A stretch of 42,769 nucleotides of DNA from an uncultured delta proteobacterium (GTDB lineage Bacteria > Desulfobacterota > WTBG01 > CAIYCZ01 > CAIRTM01): positions 1 to 42,769 of the forward strand of contig CAIWCT010000219.1 in NCBI GenBank assembly GCA_903911225.1, in the 5' to 3' direction. Positions 32,531 to 41,197 of the stretch are shown here, one piece after another. The notes below the pieces were generated by a model, which saw only the letters and a program-made list of their open reading frames with translations, had not been told where the DNA came from and did not search any database. Each line of letters opens with the position of its first letter. Position 1 is the first letter of the stretch. The position numbers and the translations under genes are program-made.

Positions 32531-33508
32531 ATGCCGACTGATACAAACCACTATGTACAGGCAGTGCTTGAGCGCAACCGGCGCATGGTAGCTAAAACTA
32601 TAACCCTTGTCGAAAGCGCACTGCCCGAGCACCAGGCACAGGCGCGTGACATTCTCAACGAGCTGCTGCCCCATACCGGCTCTGCCATCAGAGTCGGCAT
32701 TACGGGTGTACCCGGCGCAGGCAAAAGCACCTTCATCGAAAGCCTGGGTATACTGCTCATTGAAAAGGGGCGCCGGGTGGCGGTGCTGGCTGTGGATCCC
32801 AGCAGCAAACGCAGCGGCGGCAGCGTGCTTGCCGATAAAACCCGCATGGAAAAACTTGCCGCGCGGCAGGAGGCATTTATCCGCCCATGCCCGTCAGGGG
32901 GGACGCTCGGGGGCGTAGCGCAAAAAACACGTGAGGCGTCCCTGGTATGTGAGGCGGCCGGGTTTGATATCATCATCATTGAAACGGTTGGCGTCGGGCA
33001 GTCGGAAACAGCCGTTGCCACCATGGTTGATTTTTTTCTACTACTTATGATTGCCGGCGCCGGCGATGAACTGCAGGGAATAAAAAAGGGGATTCTTGAA
33101 CTGGTGGATGCAATTGTCATCAATAAAGCCGATGGCGACAATATCCCGAAGGCGCAGCGGGCACAGCATGATTATGCAGCGGCCATGCATTTTCTGCGGC
33201 CTTCAACACCCACGTGGTCACCACCGGTACTGACCTGTTCAGCCCTTGAAACAAGAGGTATCGATACGCTCTGGCAGACGGTTCTCGATCACCGCAGAAA
33301 GCTTTCCGAAACAGGTGAAATGAAAGAAAAACGGCGCTCTCAGGCACTGGACTGGATGTGGATGCTGATTGAAGAAGGCTTGAAGGAAAAATTTCGCGCG
33401 AACTCAAAAATCAAAAAACTGCTTCCCCGCATCATACGGGACATTGAAAAGGGCATTGCATCGCCAACGGAGGCGGCAGGAGAACTGCTAAAGCTGATGG
33501 ACAATTAA
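32531..33508 (+). CDS. meaB: MeaB/ArgK GTPase, chaperone of methylmalonyl-CoA mutase
   Basis: G3E P-loop GTPase that protects or loads the B12 cofactor of methylmalonyl-CoA mutase-type enzymes. Seen: GITGVPGAGKST (about 56-67), VLAVDPSSKRSGGSVLADKTRM, FIRPCPSGGTLGGVA, ETVGVGQSE, INKADGDN (base recognition) and the C-terminal dimerisation arm. Length is 325 aa. The ATG at 32531, with GGAG eight bases before it, is chosen over an upstream ATG at 32480. No mutase subunit is in the window, so its partner (methylmalonyl- or isobutyryl-CoA mutase) is unknown. Confidence 0.93.
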   Translation: MPTDTNHYVQAVLERNRRMVAKTITLVESALPEHQAQARDILNELLPHTGSAIRVGITGVPGAGKSTFIESLGILLIEKGRRVAVLAVDPSSKRSGGSVLADKTRMEKLAARQEAFIRPCPSGGTLGGVAQKTREASLVCEAAGFDIIIIETVGVGQSETAVATMVDFFLLLMIAGAGDELQGIKKGILELVDAIVINKADGDNIPKAQRAQHDYAAAMHFLRPSTPTWSPPVLTCSALETRGIDTLWQTVLDHRRKLSETGEMKEKRRSQALDWMWMLIEEGLKEKFRANSKIKKLLPRIIRDIEKGIASPTEAAGELLKLMDN

Positions 33509-33522
33509 GCCGCCACCACGGT

Positions 33523-33543
33523 AAAACCCGAAGGCTCGCCGGG
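33523..33543 (-). terminator. Weak terminator between convergent meaB and the exonuclease gene
   Basis: On the minus strand CCCG and CGGG flank a 9-nt loop and are followed by TTTT. The stem has only four pairs, so this is tentative. Confidence 0.35.
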
Positions 33544-33557
33544 CTGCGCCCCTTGCT

Positions 33558-34352
33558 TCAGGCGCTCAACTGCATGGGCATGCATAAATTACTAGCAGCC
33601 GCAAGACCCGACTGCTCCTTGAGCATGACGTAAATAAGATCGGCAAGAGCAAACAGATTCACCGTATCGCAGCGGTTATATTTAATCAGCAGATCAAGGG
33701 CCGCGGCATCGCCTTTTTTTGCAATTTTCCAGAGCTTGATGGCATCATAGCCGTTCAGTCCCCGAACAGAGTCCTCACGGAGTATGCCAAACTGGTCTTC
33801 AAGCTTTTTAAGACCCCCTTTGAGCCCTGCCCTCTTGCCCGCAAAAGAGAGATCAAAATGCGGCATGGTAAACCTGACGCCCAGTGTCTGATTCAGAAAA
33901 GGGATATCAAAGCCGGAGCCAAAAAACGTGATAAGATATTTGTAGCGAGACAGCTCATGTTCAAGCGTTTCTTTGGTAAGGTCATGCCCCTTCACCAGCG
34001 CCTTATAGGTAACGCCGTCATATAAACCGACGATGGTGGGATAGCCTCCTGCGGCAGGCGTGTACCCGTTGGACTCGATGTCCAGGGCTACGGCATGCTT
34101 GCGAAAGTCAGGAAACAGGCGCCAGTGCTCCTTGCCGCGCAGAGCTTTTGCAAAAAACTGCTCATCCACCCGGTCAAGATGATCTGCAGCCTGGTGCACG
34201 CGCTCATCATAAAACCTTTTTCTTTCAAGCCCTAAAAACACTATTTCATCAGCCGCCAAAAAATCCTCCCAGCAGCGTATGCCGTTTTCCCAAAGCCTGC
34301 GTTCGAGCTTTTCGCCGATCCCCTGAAATATGCTGAAACTGTTTTTTATCAT
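33558..34352 (-). CDS. RNase H-fold 3'-5' exonuclease (YprB-like)
   Basis: 264-aa protein of the ribonuclease H-like/DEDD exonuclease group found as YprB in many bacteria. Seen: an N-terminal helix-hairpin-helix-like segment IFQGIGEKLERRLWENGIR; then the DEDD acidic residues in VALDIESNG, TFFGSGFDIPFL and IKYNRCDTVNLF, with LKGGLKKLEDQFGI between the last two. This order matches DnaQ-like nucleases. The substrate, probably nucleic acid, is not known. It ends convergently with meaB; no partner gene is adjacent. Confidence 0.82.
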   Translation of the reverse strand: MIKNSFSIFQGIGEKLERRLWENGIRCWEDFLAADEIVFLGLERKRFYDERVHQAADHLDRVDEQFFAKALRGKEHWRLFPDFRKHAVALDIESNGYTPAAGGYPTIVGLYDGVTYKALVKGHDLTKETLEHELSRYKYLITFFGSGFDIPFLNQTLGVRFTMPHFDLSFAGKRAGLKGGLKKLEDQFGILREDSVRGLNGYDAIKLWKIAKKGDAAALDLLIKYNRCDTVNLFALADLIYVMLKEQSGLAAASNLCMPMQLSA

Positions 34353-34455
34353 GAAGACAGTACCTCTTTCTTTTACTGACTCTATAGAAGCCGACCGGAT
34401 GTGTCAAGCTCATAGACTCTCACAGCAGCATATAGGCACTCCGCACATAAGGAAT

Positions 34456-34484
34456 TTGACCCGTTCATATAAAAATGTTATAGC
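34456..34484 (+). promoter_or_regulatory. Sigma-70-type promoter of trpS
   Basis: TTGACC (34456-34461) and TATAGC (34479-34484), 17 bases apart, match 5/6 and 4/6. The long leader that follows carries the third copy of the dispersed hairpin repeat. Confidence 0.55.
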
Positions 34485-34528
34485 TTTTATACTTTATTGA
34501 AACATGCGACAGGACAGAACACTGGTAG

Positions 34529-34560
34529 CCATCCTTGACTCCAATTCCAACCGGAGGCCT
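34529..34560 (+). repeat. Degenerate third copy of the 37-nt hairpin repeat
   Basis: CTCC (34539-34542) pairs with GGAG (34553-34556) around AATTCCAACC. Compared with the CCCC/GGGG stems of the two copies near 24761 and 26091, one C-G pair has become T-A on both sides, a compensatory change, and the loop ATT(n)CCAAC is kept. Confidence 0.5.
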
Positions 34561-34737
34561 GACGAGGAGTCTCCAGTCGGCTAAAACAGCGGGCACTTTC
34601 GCCATGCTTCCATTTTAGAAGTTATGATTTGAAATTTTTGATTTAAATCGTCCAGTTAATACTCGGATTCAAACGCTGCCTGAACTTGATCGTTCAGCAA
34701 ACTGCCCTGAAAACAACAATAAGGAAACGGAACTGCA

Positions 34738-35718
34738 ATGAACAAAAAACGGATTTTAAGCGGCATTCAACCAACGGGAATAGCTCATATCGGCAATTAT
34801 GTGGGTGCCATCAAGAACTGGGTATACCTCACCGAGCGCTACGACTGCCTGTTTTTCATCGCCGACCTGCATGCCATGACCATTGAATATGAGCCTGCAG
34901 AATATCTTCAGGGCATCATCAACACGGCGCGCACCCTCATCGCCTGCGGCCTCACACCTGAGCGTTGCACGCTGTTCGCCCAGTCGCATGTGCCGGGGCA
35001 TACCGATCTTGCCTGGATATTCAACTGCCTGACACCTCTTGGGGATCTTGAGCGCATGACGCAGTTTAAAGACAAGTCTGACCAGCACCGCGAAAACATC
35101 AATGCCGGACTTCTCACCTACCCCATTCTACAGGCCGCCGATATCCTGCTGTACAAGGCTGAAGTCGTGCCGGTCGGAGAAGACCAGGTGCAGCACATAG
35201 AGCTGACGCGCCGCACAGCACGAAGATTCAACAACAGATACGGTGAAACCTTCCCCGAGCCCAAATGGGAGCTATCAGTCACGCCGCGCATACTGGGACT
35301 TGACGGACAGGCAAAAATGTCAAAATCGCTGAATAATTATATTGGCATACTGGATCCCCCCGAGATAATCTGGGAAAAGCTGCGCACAGCGGCAACCGAC
35401 ACGCAGCGCGTACGAAAAAAAGACCCGGGAGATCCGGACCTGTGCAATCTGTTTACCATCCATAAGGCTTTCTCTGCGCCCGATCTGTTGCTGGATATAG
35501 CCCGGCAGTGCAAAAGCGCCGAGATAGGCTGCATCGAGTGTAAAAAAATGCTCTATGAAAACATGATGCAGGAGCTCGCGCCCATTCAGGCTCGCGCAGC
35601 AGACCTTGAAAAGAAACCAGATGAAGTGATGGCCGTGCTGAAAACCGGAGCCGGGCGGTGTGAAAAGATAGCAGTGGCGGTCATGGAAGAAGTACGCAAG
35701 AAAGCCGGGCTGCGATAG
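34738..35718 (+). CDS. trpS: Tryptophanyl-tRNA synthetase
   Basis: Class Ic aminoacyl-tRNA synthetase that charges tRNA-Trp. Seen: SGIQPTGIAHIGNYVGAI with the HIGH-like HIGN signature, DLHAMTIEY, YPILQAADILLY, VGEDQVQHIELTR and the KMSKS motif in AKMSKSLNN. Length is 326 aa, standard for the short bacterial TrpRS. AAGGAA precedes the ATG at a somewhat long distance of 11 bases. It is expressed from its own promoter with a long, structured leader, and the phosphatase-superfamily gene follows after 188 bp. Confidence 0.97.
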   Translation: MNKKRILSGIQPTGIAHIGNYVGAIKNWVYLTERYDCLFFIADLHAMTIEYEPAEYLQGIINTARTLIACGLTPERCTLFAQSHVPGHTDLAWIFNCLTPLGDLERMTQFKDKSDQHRENINAGLLTYPILQAADILLYKAEVVPVGEDQVQHIELTRRTARRFNNRYGETFPEPKWELSVTPRILGLDGQAKMSKSLNNYIGILDPPEIIWEKLRTAATDTQRVRKKDPGDPDLCNLFTIHKAFSAPDLLLDIARQCKSAEIGCIECKKMLYENMMQELAPIQARAADLEKKPDEVMAVLKTGAGRCEKIAVAVMEEVRKKAGLR

Positions 35719-35786
35719 ATTTTGGATTGCCGATTTTGGATTTAAAAGCATGTATGAATAAAATCCAGCTATGAAATTGCATGAAA

Positions 35787-35800
35787 TCCTTTGCAAAGGA
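35787..35800. promoter_or_regulatory. 14-bp perfect palindrome upstream of the phosphatase gene
   Basis: TCCTTTGCAAAGGA reads the same on both strands. It lies 107 bases before the ATG of the phosphatase-superfamily gene and contains an AAAGGA string. It may be an operator; no regulator family was recognised. Confidence 0.4.
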
Positions 35801-35906
35801 GATAATCATTCTCTGTCGCAAGTTGCCTGCAAACCGCGAAGGCATGTTGATCGGCAACCAGATATTTCGTTCAGGTCCATCCGTGGCTGCAAACTAAAAT
35901 AATATC

Positions 35907-37265
35907 ATGAGCATCCTTGATCTGTTCAAAAAGAAAAAAGAAGCCTATGACCGCGCAGCCGTCATCGGCCTTGACGGTGTGCCGTACCGGATGATCAGGA
36001 GCCTTACGGCACAGGGTGTCATGCCCGTTATGGCAAAACTGCTGGAGGATGGGTATGCCTGCAAAATGGATTCATCCATGCCCCCGGTATCGTCTGTTGC
36101 CTGGACCTCGTTTATGACCGGCACGAATCCGGCCAAACACAATATTTTCGGTTTCATGGATCGGCGGCGCGAGTCCTATGGCATCTACTTCCCCAATGCA
36201 ACACAGATAAGATCTCCCACACTGTGGGATATACTTACCGATGCAGGCAAAAAGACCGTGGCGGTCAATATCCCGCAGACCTATCCGGCTCGTGAAACCA
36301 ACGGCGTCATCATATCCGGATTTGTCGCCCTTGACCTTGAAAAGGCTGTGTACCCGCACAAGCTGGTGGAAGCTCTGAGGAAGATGGATTACCGGATAGA
36401 TGTAGATTACCAGAACGCTGATGAGCGGAAAGAAGAATTTTTCAAAGATCTGTTCTTTACGCTCAAAAAAAGGCGGGATACGTTTCTGTACCTCCTTGAA
36501 AAAATTCCCTGGGATCTGTTTATCGGCGTCTTCACGGGCACGGACCGGCTCCAGCATTATTTCTGGGACGATTATGAAAACACCGATTCCCCCTGGAACC
36601 AGACCGTGCTCGATTACTACCGCGCAATCGATACGATCATCGGTGAAATGACGGACAAAATGGGTGGCGACACGGCGCTTTTGATGCTTTCAGACCATGG
36701 TTTTGCTCACCTCGAAAAGGAGGTTTTCATTAACTCCTGGCTCAAGCAGCAGGGCTATCTGCAGATAAAAAACGACCCCCCTAAATCATTTGAAGACATC
36801 GATCCTGAGAAGACCAAAGCATTCGCCCTTGACCCCAGCCGGATATATATAAACGTCAAAGGCATCATGCCCTGTGGCATTGTCAATCAGGGGCTGGAAT
36901 ATGATCAACTGATAAAAACGCTCGGCGAAGGAATACTTGCGCTTTGCGATGAAGAAACCGGGAGGCCTGTGGTTTCACGCGTTTTCCGGAAAGACGAGCT
37001 CTACAAAGGCCCGTTTATGGATAAAGCGCCCGATCTTGTCCTGTTGGGAGCACCGGGCTATGACCTGAAGGGCGCCATTTCAAAAACAGCTCTGCTCGGC
37101 CCCAGCAAATTCACCGGAATGCACACATATCACGATGCGTTTTTCTATATGAAGGGGCTTGCGCCCCTGAAGGTTAAACCAAACATCCAGGATCTTGCCC
37201 CAACGATACTCCAGCTTCTGGGCATGCCCGTGCCCCCAGATATGGACGGCAGACCCCTTGTCTGA
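35907..37265 (+). CDS. Alkaline phosphatase superfamily protein (phosphodiesterase/NPP type)
   Basis: 452-aa enzyme of the type I phosphodiesterase/nucleotide pyrophosphatase branch. Seen in order: GLDGVPYRMI (metal D23), MPPVSSVAWTSFMTGTNP (nucleophile Ser/Thr region), FTGTDRLQHYFW (Asp and His ligands), LMLSDHGFAHLEKEVFIN (Asp-His) and TGMHTYHDAFF (last His). No signal peptide or membrane segment is visible, so it appears cytoplasmic. Such proteins hydrolyse or transfer phospho-groups on nucleotides, lipids or surface polymers; the substrate is unknown. The start has no clear ribosome site. It is convergent with the flavoprotein gene across a terminator. Confidence 0.88.
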   Translation: MSILDLFKKKKEAYDRAAVIGLDGVPYRMIRSLTAQGVMPVMAKLLEDGYACKMDSSMPPVSSVAWTSFMTGTNPAKHNIFGFMDRRRESYGIYFPNATQIRSPTLWDILTDAGKKTVAVNIPQTYPARETNGVIISGFVALDLEKAVYPHKLVEALRKMDYRIDVDYQNADERKEEFFKDLFFTLKKRRDTFLYLLEKIPWDLFIGVFTGTDRLQHYFWDDYENTDSPWNQTVLDYYRAIDTIIGEMTDKMGGDTALLMLSDHGFAHLEKEVFINSWLKQQGYLQIKNDPPKSFEDIDPEKTKAFALDPSRIYINVKGIMPCGIVNQGLEYDQLIKTLGEGILALCDEETGRPVVSRVFRKDELYKGPFMDKAPDLVLLGAPGYDLKGAISKTALLGPSKFTGMHTYHDAFFYMKGLAPLKVKPNIQDLAPTILQLLGMPVPPDMDGRPLV

Positions 37266-37286
37266 AATCGTATTCGTATACTCATT

Positions 37287-37314
37287 AAAAAACCCCGCCT
37301 ATACACAGGCAGGG
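37287..37314 (-). terminator. Rho-independent terminator after the FabK-like gene
   Basis: On the minus strand CCCTGCCT pairs with AGGCGGGG (one mismatch) around a 6-nt loop and is followed by six T. It ends the minus-strand fatty-acid side and, being nearly symmetrical, may also slow plus-strand transcription from the phosphatase gene. Confidence 0.85.
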
Positions 37315-37346
37315 CCTTGTTTATTCTAATTAAAACCGCAGCAACC

Positions 37347-38300
37347 TCAAGCCGGGACAGACTCAAGCTCTCCGAGCAATTGCCGGAAAATTTCCGCAAC
37401 AGGGAGGATCTCTTTTATTTTCCATGCATTTGCGCCGGAAAAAACAAGCCCGTTCTCAACATCTCCCTGCATGGCAAGCATCAGCCGTTCATAAATGCAA
37501 TACAGCCGCGAACAGGACTTCAGGCACTTTATCTCGCATCGCTCTCTTTTCACCGTGCCGTCTTCGATTTCCCGGATAAGTTTATTGCGGATAGCACGGC
37601 CGGGCATACCAACCGGGCTCTTCATCTCGACAATGTCTTCCTTGTGCGAATTCATATACATTTGTTTAAATGCATGAGCCGCCGAGCATTCATTAGAGCA
37701 CACAAAGCGCGTGGCCATCTGCACGCCATCTGCGCCCATTTTAAGATATTTGGCAATGTCAAATCCGTTCATTATGCCGCCTGCGGCAAGAACGGGAATT
37801 GTCTTTACTGCAGCGCGGACTTCCGGGAATATTTCATCGATTGAACGATCCGTTCCCAGGTGGCCGCCAGCCTCGGTGCCTTCAACCACGACAGCCTTGG
37901 CGCCAAGTTTTTCGGCAAGAAGACCGGCCCTTGCTGATGATACGATAGAGACGACCTGCGTTTTCGTACCCTCAACCATTTTATACACTTCGCGCGAAAA
38001 CCCGGCTCCCGTAAAAATCAAATCAGCACCGGCTTGAATGGATGCTTCGACAATTTCAGCAAAACGTGTCAAAACATACATAATGTTGACGGACACGATG
38101 CCCGTTGTCAGCTCCCGGCACCTCCTGATTTCAGCCATCACCGATTCGGCATCAATGCCTGAAGCGCCGATCACGCCTATGCCGCCGGCATTGGAAACAG
38201 CTGCTGCAAGGGCCGCCATTGAGTTGCGAACGGACATACCGCCCTGCACAATCGGTATGAGCGCCGTAGAGGCCCCTATTTTAAGTTCCTTGAAATTCAT
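37347..38300 (-). CDS. Nitronate monooxygenase/FabK-like FMN oxidoreductase
   Basis: TIM-barrel FMN enzyme of the 2-nitropropane dioxygenase/FabK group. Seen: PIVQGGMSVRNSMAALAAAV, GGIGVIGASG, VVVEGTEAGGHLG (catalytic-loop region), PVLAAGGIMNGFDIAKYL and GADGVQMATRFV (phosphate binding). A C-terminal Cys-rich stretch, CEIKCLKSCSRLYCI, is typical of the anaerobe subfamily annotated as nitronate monooxygenase. Length is 317 aa, and TGGAG stands before the ATG. The adjacency to fabF, acpP and fabH makes an enoyl-ACP reductase (FabK) role plausible, but a terminator separates it from fabF, so it is a distinct transcription unit or controlled by read-through. Confidence 0.87.
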   Translation of the reverse strand: MNFKELKIGASTALIPIVQGGMSVRNSMAALAAAVSNAGGIGVIGASGIDAESVMAEIRRCRELTTGIVSVNIMYVLTRFAEIVEASIQAGADLIFTGAGFSREVYKMVEGTKTQVVSIVSSARAGLLAEKLGAKAVVVEGTEAGGHLGTDRSIDEIFPEVRAAVKTIPVLAAGGIMNGFDIAKYLKMGADGVQMATRFVCSNECSAAHAFKQMYMNSHKEDIVEMKSPVGMPGRAIRNKLIREIEDGTVKRERCEIKCLKSCSRLYCIYERLMLAMQGDVENGLVFSGANAWKIKEILPVAEIFRQLLGELESVPA

Positions 38301-38314
38301 GATTTACTCCATTT

Positions 38315-38367
38315 AAAATAAAAAAATCCTCCAGCAACAGCTAAACATCAAGTATGCCAGCTGAAGG
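38315..38367 (-). terminator. Rho-independent terminator between fabF and the FabK-like gene
   Basis: On the minus strand CCTTCAGC (38367-38360) pairs with GCTGGAGG (38335-38328), eight pairs including one G-T, followed by ATTTTTTTATTTT. The 24-nt loop is long for a terminator. The strong T-run, and the position right after the fab genes, support it. Confidence 0.65.
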
Positions 38368-38405
38368 TCCAACAGCATATATATAATTTTATGCTATTGT
38401 TATCA

Positions 38406-39656
38406 TTATAACTCATATTTTCTGAATAGCAAGGTCGCATTTGTACCGCCAAAACCGAAGGAATTGCTCATGGCGACTTTAATGGACTTTTCACGTGCCA
38501 CATTGGGCACATAGTCAAGGTCGCACTCAGGATCCTGATTGTCATAGTTGATAGTCGGCGGCAGCACGCCGTGCTTCAGGGCAAGCGCACTGAAAATCGC
38601 CTCAACGCCTCCCGCAGCGCCCAGCATATGCCCGGTCATGGACTTGGTAGAGCTGACAGCCACCTTTTTTGCGCAATCTTTTAAAACCGTTTTCATGGCC
38701 TGAGTCTCGGCCAGATCATTTGCAGGTGTTGAGGTTCCATGAGCGTTAATATAATCAATCTGGTCATAGGTCAGCCCGGCATCTTTTAACGCTAGGTTCA
38801 TGCAGCGTGCAGCTCCCTCGCCGCCCGGAGACGGTGAGGTAATATGGTGGGCATCACCATTGCAGCCGAAACCAGCCATTTCTGCGTAAATGGGAGCGCC
38901 GCGCTTCTTTGCATGCTCAAGCTCCTCAAGCATCAATAAGCCTGCGCCTTCTGCAATCACAAAGCCGTCACGGTCGCGTTCAAAAGGGCGGCTCGCCCTG
39001 GCAGGCTCATGGTTGTGCGTGGCCGAGAGCGCCTTCATGGCGCTGAACCCCCCGACACCAAGAGGTGAAATGGTGGATTCGACACCGCCGGTGATCATGG
39101 CGTCGGCATCGCCGCGCTGAATGATTCTAAAAGCAGTGCCGATGGAATGGTTTGCGGTTGCGCATGCCGTCACCGCGCTGCTGTTAGGCCCCTTGCAACC
39201 GAAATACATGGATATATGGCCTGGAGCGAGGTTGATGATAAGCATTGGTATAAAAAAGGGCGATATCTTTTTCGGGCCATTATTAAGATAAATCTCGTGG
39301 TATTTCTCTATTGTCGAAAGACCGCCGATTGCAGCCCCCACCAGCACGCCCACACGCTCAGCGTTGTGTTCGGTGATTTCAAGGCCCGAGCTCTTCACCG
39401 CCATTTTGCCTGCGGCAAGTGCATAGTGAAGAAAGGTATCCATCTTTTTTATTTCTTTTTTGTCCTCAATATAATCCTCGGGGTTAAAGTTTTTCACCTC
39501 GCCGGCAATTTTCACGGGGAAATCGCTTGTATCAAACCTGGTGATATAGCCAATTCCCGAACGACCGTTTGTGGCGGCATCCCAATTGGCTTCAACCCCG
39601 ATTCCCAGCGGACTGACCATGCCAAGCCCCGTAACAACAACTCTTCTGTTTTCCAA
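38406..39656 (-). CDS. fabF: Beta-ketoacyl-ACP synthase II
   Basis: Condensing enzyme that elongates acyl-ACP with malonyl-ACP. Seen: [31 protein letters not shown] (catalytic C165), [13 protein letters not shown] (His), [15 protein letters not shown] (Lys/His) and the ending [16 protein letters not shown]. The start is taken as the TTG at 39656: GAGGGAG lies nine bases before it and the usual N-terminus (LENRRVVV) follows. Length is 416 aa. It follows acpP closely (about 23 bp), in the common acpP-fabF order, and ends before a terminator. Confidence 0.96.
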   Translation of the reverse strand: MENRRVVVTGLGMVSPLGIGVEANWDAATNGRSGIGYITRFDTSDFPVKIAGEVKNFNPEDYIEDKKEIKKMDTFLHYALAAGKMAVKSSGLEITEHNAERVGVLVGAAIGGLSTIEKYHEIYLNNGPKKISPFFIPMLIINLAPGHISMYFGCKGPNSSAVTACATANHSIGTAFRIIQRGDADAMITGGVESTISPLGVGGFSAMKALSATHNHEPARASRPFERDRDGFVIAEGAGLLMLEELEHAKKRGAPIYAEMAGFGCNGDAHHITSPSPGGEGAARCMNLALKDAGLTYDQIDYINAHGTSTPANDLAETQAMKTVLKDCAKKVAVSSTKSMTGHMLGAAGGVEAIFSALALKHGVLPPTINYDNQDPECDLDYVPNVAREKSIKVAMSNSFGFGGTNATLLFRKYEL

Positions 39657-39679
39657 TGCTTGTATCTCCCTCAAGAATA

Positions 39680-39922
39680 TTATTTCTTGTGCGCTTTGAT
39701 ATAGTCAATGGCGTCCTTTACAGTCTGAATCTTCTCGGCCGCCTCATCAGGAATCTCCTGCCCGAACTTCTCTTCAAACACCATGATAAGCTCAACCAGA
39801 TCAAGGGAATCAGCCCCAAGATCATCAACAAATGAAGCTTCGGAAACAACTTCTTCTGCGCTGACGGACAGCTGCTCCACGATAATTTCCTTCACCAGTT
39901 CTTCAATAGATTTATCTGCCAT
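39680..39922 (-). CDS. acpP: Acyl carrier protein
   Basis: 80-aa acidic carrier protein that shuttles acyl chains in fatty-acid synthesis. The 4'-phosphopantetheine serine is in [11 protein letters not shown] (S39), followed by [17 protein letters not shown] as usual. The ATG at 39922 is chosen because AAGGAGA stands eight bases before it and ADKSIEELV is the normal start. It lies between the acyl-CoA dehydrogenase gene and fabF. Confidence 0.97.
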   Translation of the reverse strand: MADKSIEELVKEIIVEQLSVSAEEVVSEASFVDDLGADSLDLVELIMVFEEKFGQEIPDEAAEKIQTVKDAIDYIKAHKK

Positions 39923-39998
39923 GATACTAATCTCCTTGTGTTCGCAGTTATTCTTGTTTAACACACTCAGCAATAAAACGGTTCTCGAACGAGGTACA

Positions 39999-41165
39999 TC
40001 AATCTATCTTATGCCCGGCCGCTTCCTTAATAAGGTGCTGGCCGATCACGGTGCGCTGAATCTGGTTGGCGCCTTCATAGATCTGCAGAATCTTGGCATC
40101 GCGCATCATCTTCTCAACGGGATATTCGCGCATGTAGCCATAGCCGCCGAATATCTGCACGGCATCGGTTGTGACGCGCATGCACATATCGGTTGCAAAC
40201 AGCTTTGCCATGGAGGAGTACTTCGACATATCTTTTGCCCCTGAATCCGCATAGCGGGCTGCCTGATAGGTCAACGCGCGGGCGGCTTCAATTTCGGTTG
40301 CCATATTTGCCAGCATATGCTGCACGGCCTGATGAGAGATAATGGCCTTGCCGAATGTAACGCGCTCATAGGCATACTTGATCGACTCATTGAGAGCGCC
40401 GGTTGCAAGGCCGACTGCCTGAATTGCAATGCCTGAGCGCGTCATATCAAAAGTCCTCATGGCGACCATGAAGCCCATGCCTTCCCTGCCGAGCATTCTG
40501 TCTTTGGCTACCTTGCAATCTTCAAACACCAGCTCGCGGGTTGCCGATGCTCGAATGCCAAGCTTTTTTTCCTTCTTGCCGAAAGTAAACCCGGGCTGAT
40601 CCTTTTCAAGAATGAAAGCGCTTGCGCCGCGGGGGCCTTTTGAGGGATCGGTTTTGGCAACAACTGAATAAGTCTCTGCCTCACCGCCATTGGTGATCCA
40701 CTGCTTTACGCCATTAAGGATATAGAAGTCTCCATCCTTTTTAGCTGTCGAGCGAATATTAGCAGCATCGCTGCCGGCTCCGGACTCGGTGATGCCGAAT
40801 GCAGCAAGCTTTTTGCCTGCGGCGATATCGGGCAGGTACTTCAGCTTCTGCTCATGGCTGCCAAAAAGCAAAATCGGATAGGCGCCAAGACCGCTTGCAG
40901 CAAAACTGAGAGAAATGCCGATGCAATATTTGCTGAGTTCTTCAACAACAAGGATATTGTCGAAACTGCTAAAGCCCATCCCGCCATACTCTTCGGGGAT
41001 ATAAATACCGAACAGACCGGCATCAGCCAGCACCTTCATCACGCCCCAGGGAAACTCTTCCTTCTCATCAAGCTCGGCCCGCACGGGGATGATCTTTTCC
41101 CTGGCGATTTTGCGCGCCAGTTCTACCATTTGCTTTTGTGTTTCAGTTAATCCATAATCAAGCAT
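39999..41165 (-). CDS. Acyl-CoA dehydrogenase family protein
   Basis: FAD enzyme that forms an alpha,beta double bond in acyl thioesters. Seen: [86 protein letters not shown] and the catalytic base in [10 protein letters not shown] (E364). Length is 388 aa, fully standard; AAAGGTGG lies six bases before the ATG. It sits between fabH and acpP-fabF in place of the usual fabD and fabG, which raises the question whether it works on acyl-CoA or acyl-ACP. The specificity (short-chain, branched or medium) cannot be read from sequence. Confidence 0.95.
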   Translation of the reverse strand: MLDYGLTETQKQMVELARKIAREKIIPVRAELDEKEEFPWGVMKVLADAGLFGIYIPEEYGGMGFSSFDNILVVEELSKYCIGISLSFAASGLGAYPILLFGSHEQKLKYLPDIAAGKKLAAFGITESGAGSDAANIRSTAKKDGDFYILNGVKQWITNGGEAETYSVVAKTDPSKGPRGASAFILEKDQPGFTFGKKEKKLGIRASATRELVFEDCKVAKDRMLGREGMGFMVAMRTFDMTRSGIAIQAVGLATGALNESIKYAYERVTFGKAIISHQAVQHMLANMATEIEAARALTYQAARYADSGAKDMSKYSSMAKLFATDMCMRVTTDAVQIFGGYGYMREYPVEKMMRDAKILQIYEGANQIQRTVIGQHLIKEAAGHKID

Positions 41166-41197
41166 ATTCTTCCACCTTTCTTGTCTCTTTGTAAATG

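Larger units (their letters stand above)
34353..34737. other. Intergenic region and structured trpS leader
   Basis: About 385 bases. The promoter at 34456-34484 would give trpS a leader of about 245 bases. In it: the inverted repeat GACTCC (34537-34542) / GGAGTC (34566-34571), which competes with a bulged hairpin at 34557-34581 (GCC-GAC-GGA paired with TCC-GTC-GGC); a hairpin CTGAAC (34680-34685) / GTTCAG (34692-34697); and a 26-codon frame at 34504-34584 without Trp codons. No T-box consensus sequence was found, so known trpS control does not explain it. Confidence 0.5.

Noticed and set aside
34504-34584. 26-codon leader peptide before trpS as a trp-type attenuator
   Set aside because: It contains no Trp codon and has no convincing ribosome site.
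34485-34737. T-box riboswitch in the trpS leader
   Set aside because: No AGGGTGG(n)ACCGCG-type sequence and no specifier-loop arrangement could be found.
35805-35899. A short open frame beginning at an ATT after AAAGGAGAT upstream of the phosphatase gene
   Set aside because: ATT starts are very rare, the frame is about 30 codons, and the AAAGGA string is better explained as part of the palindrome.
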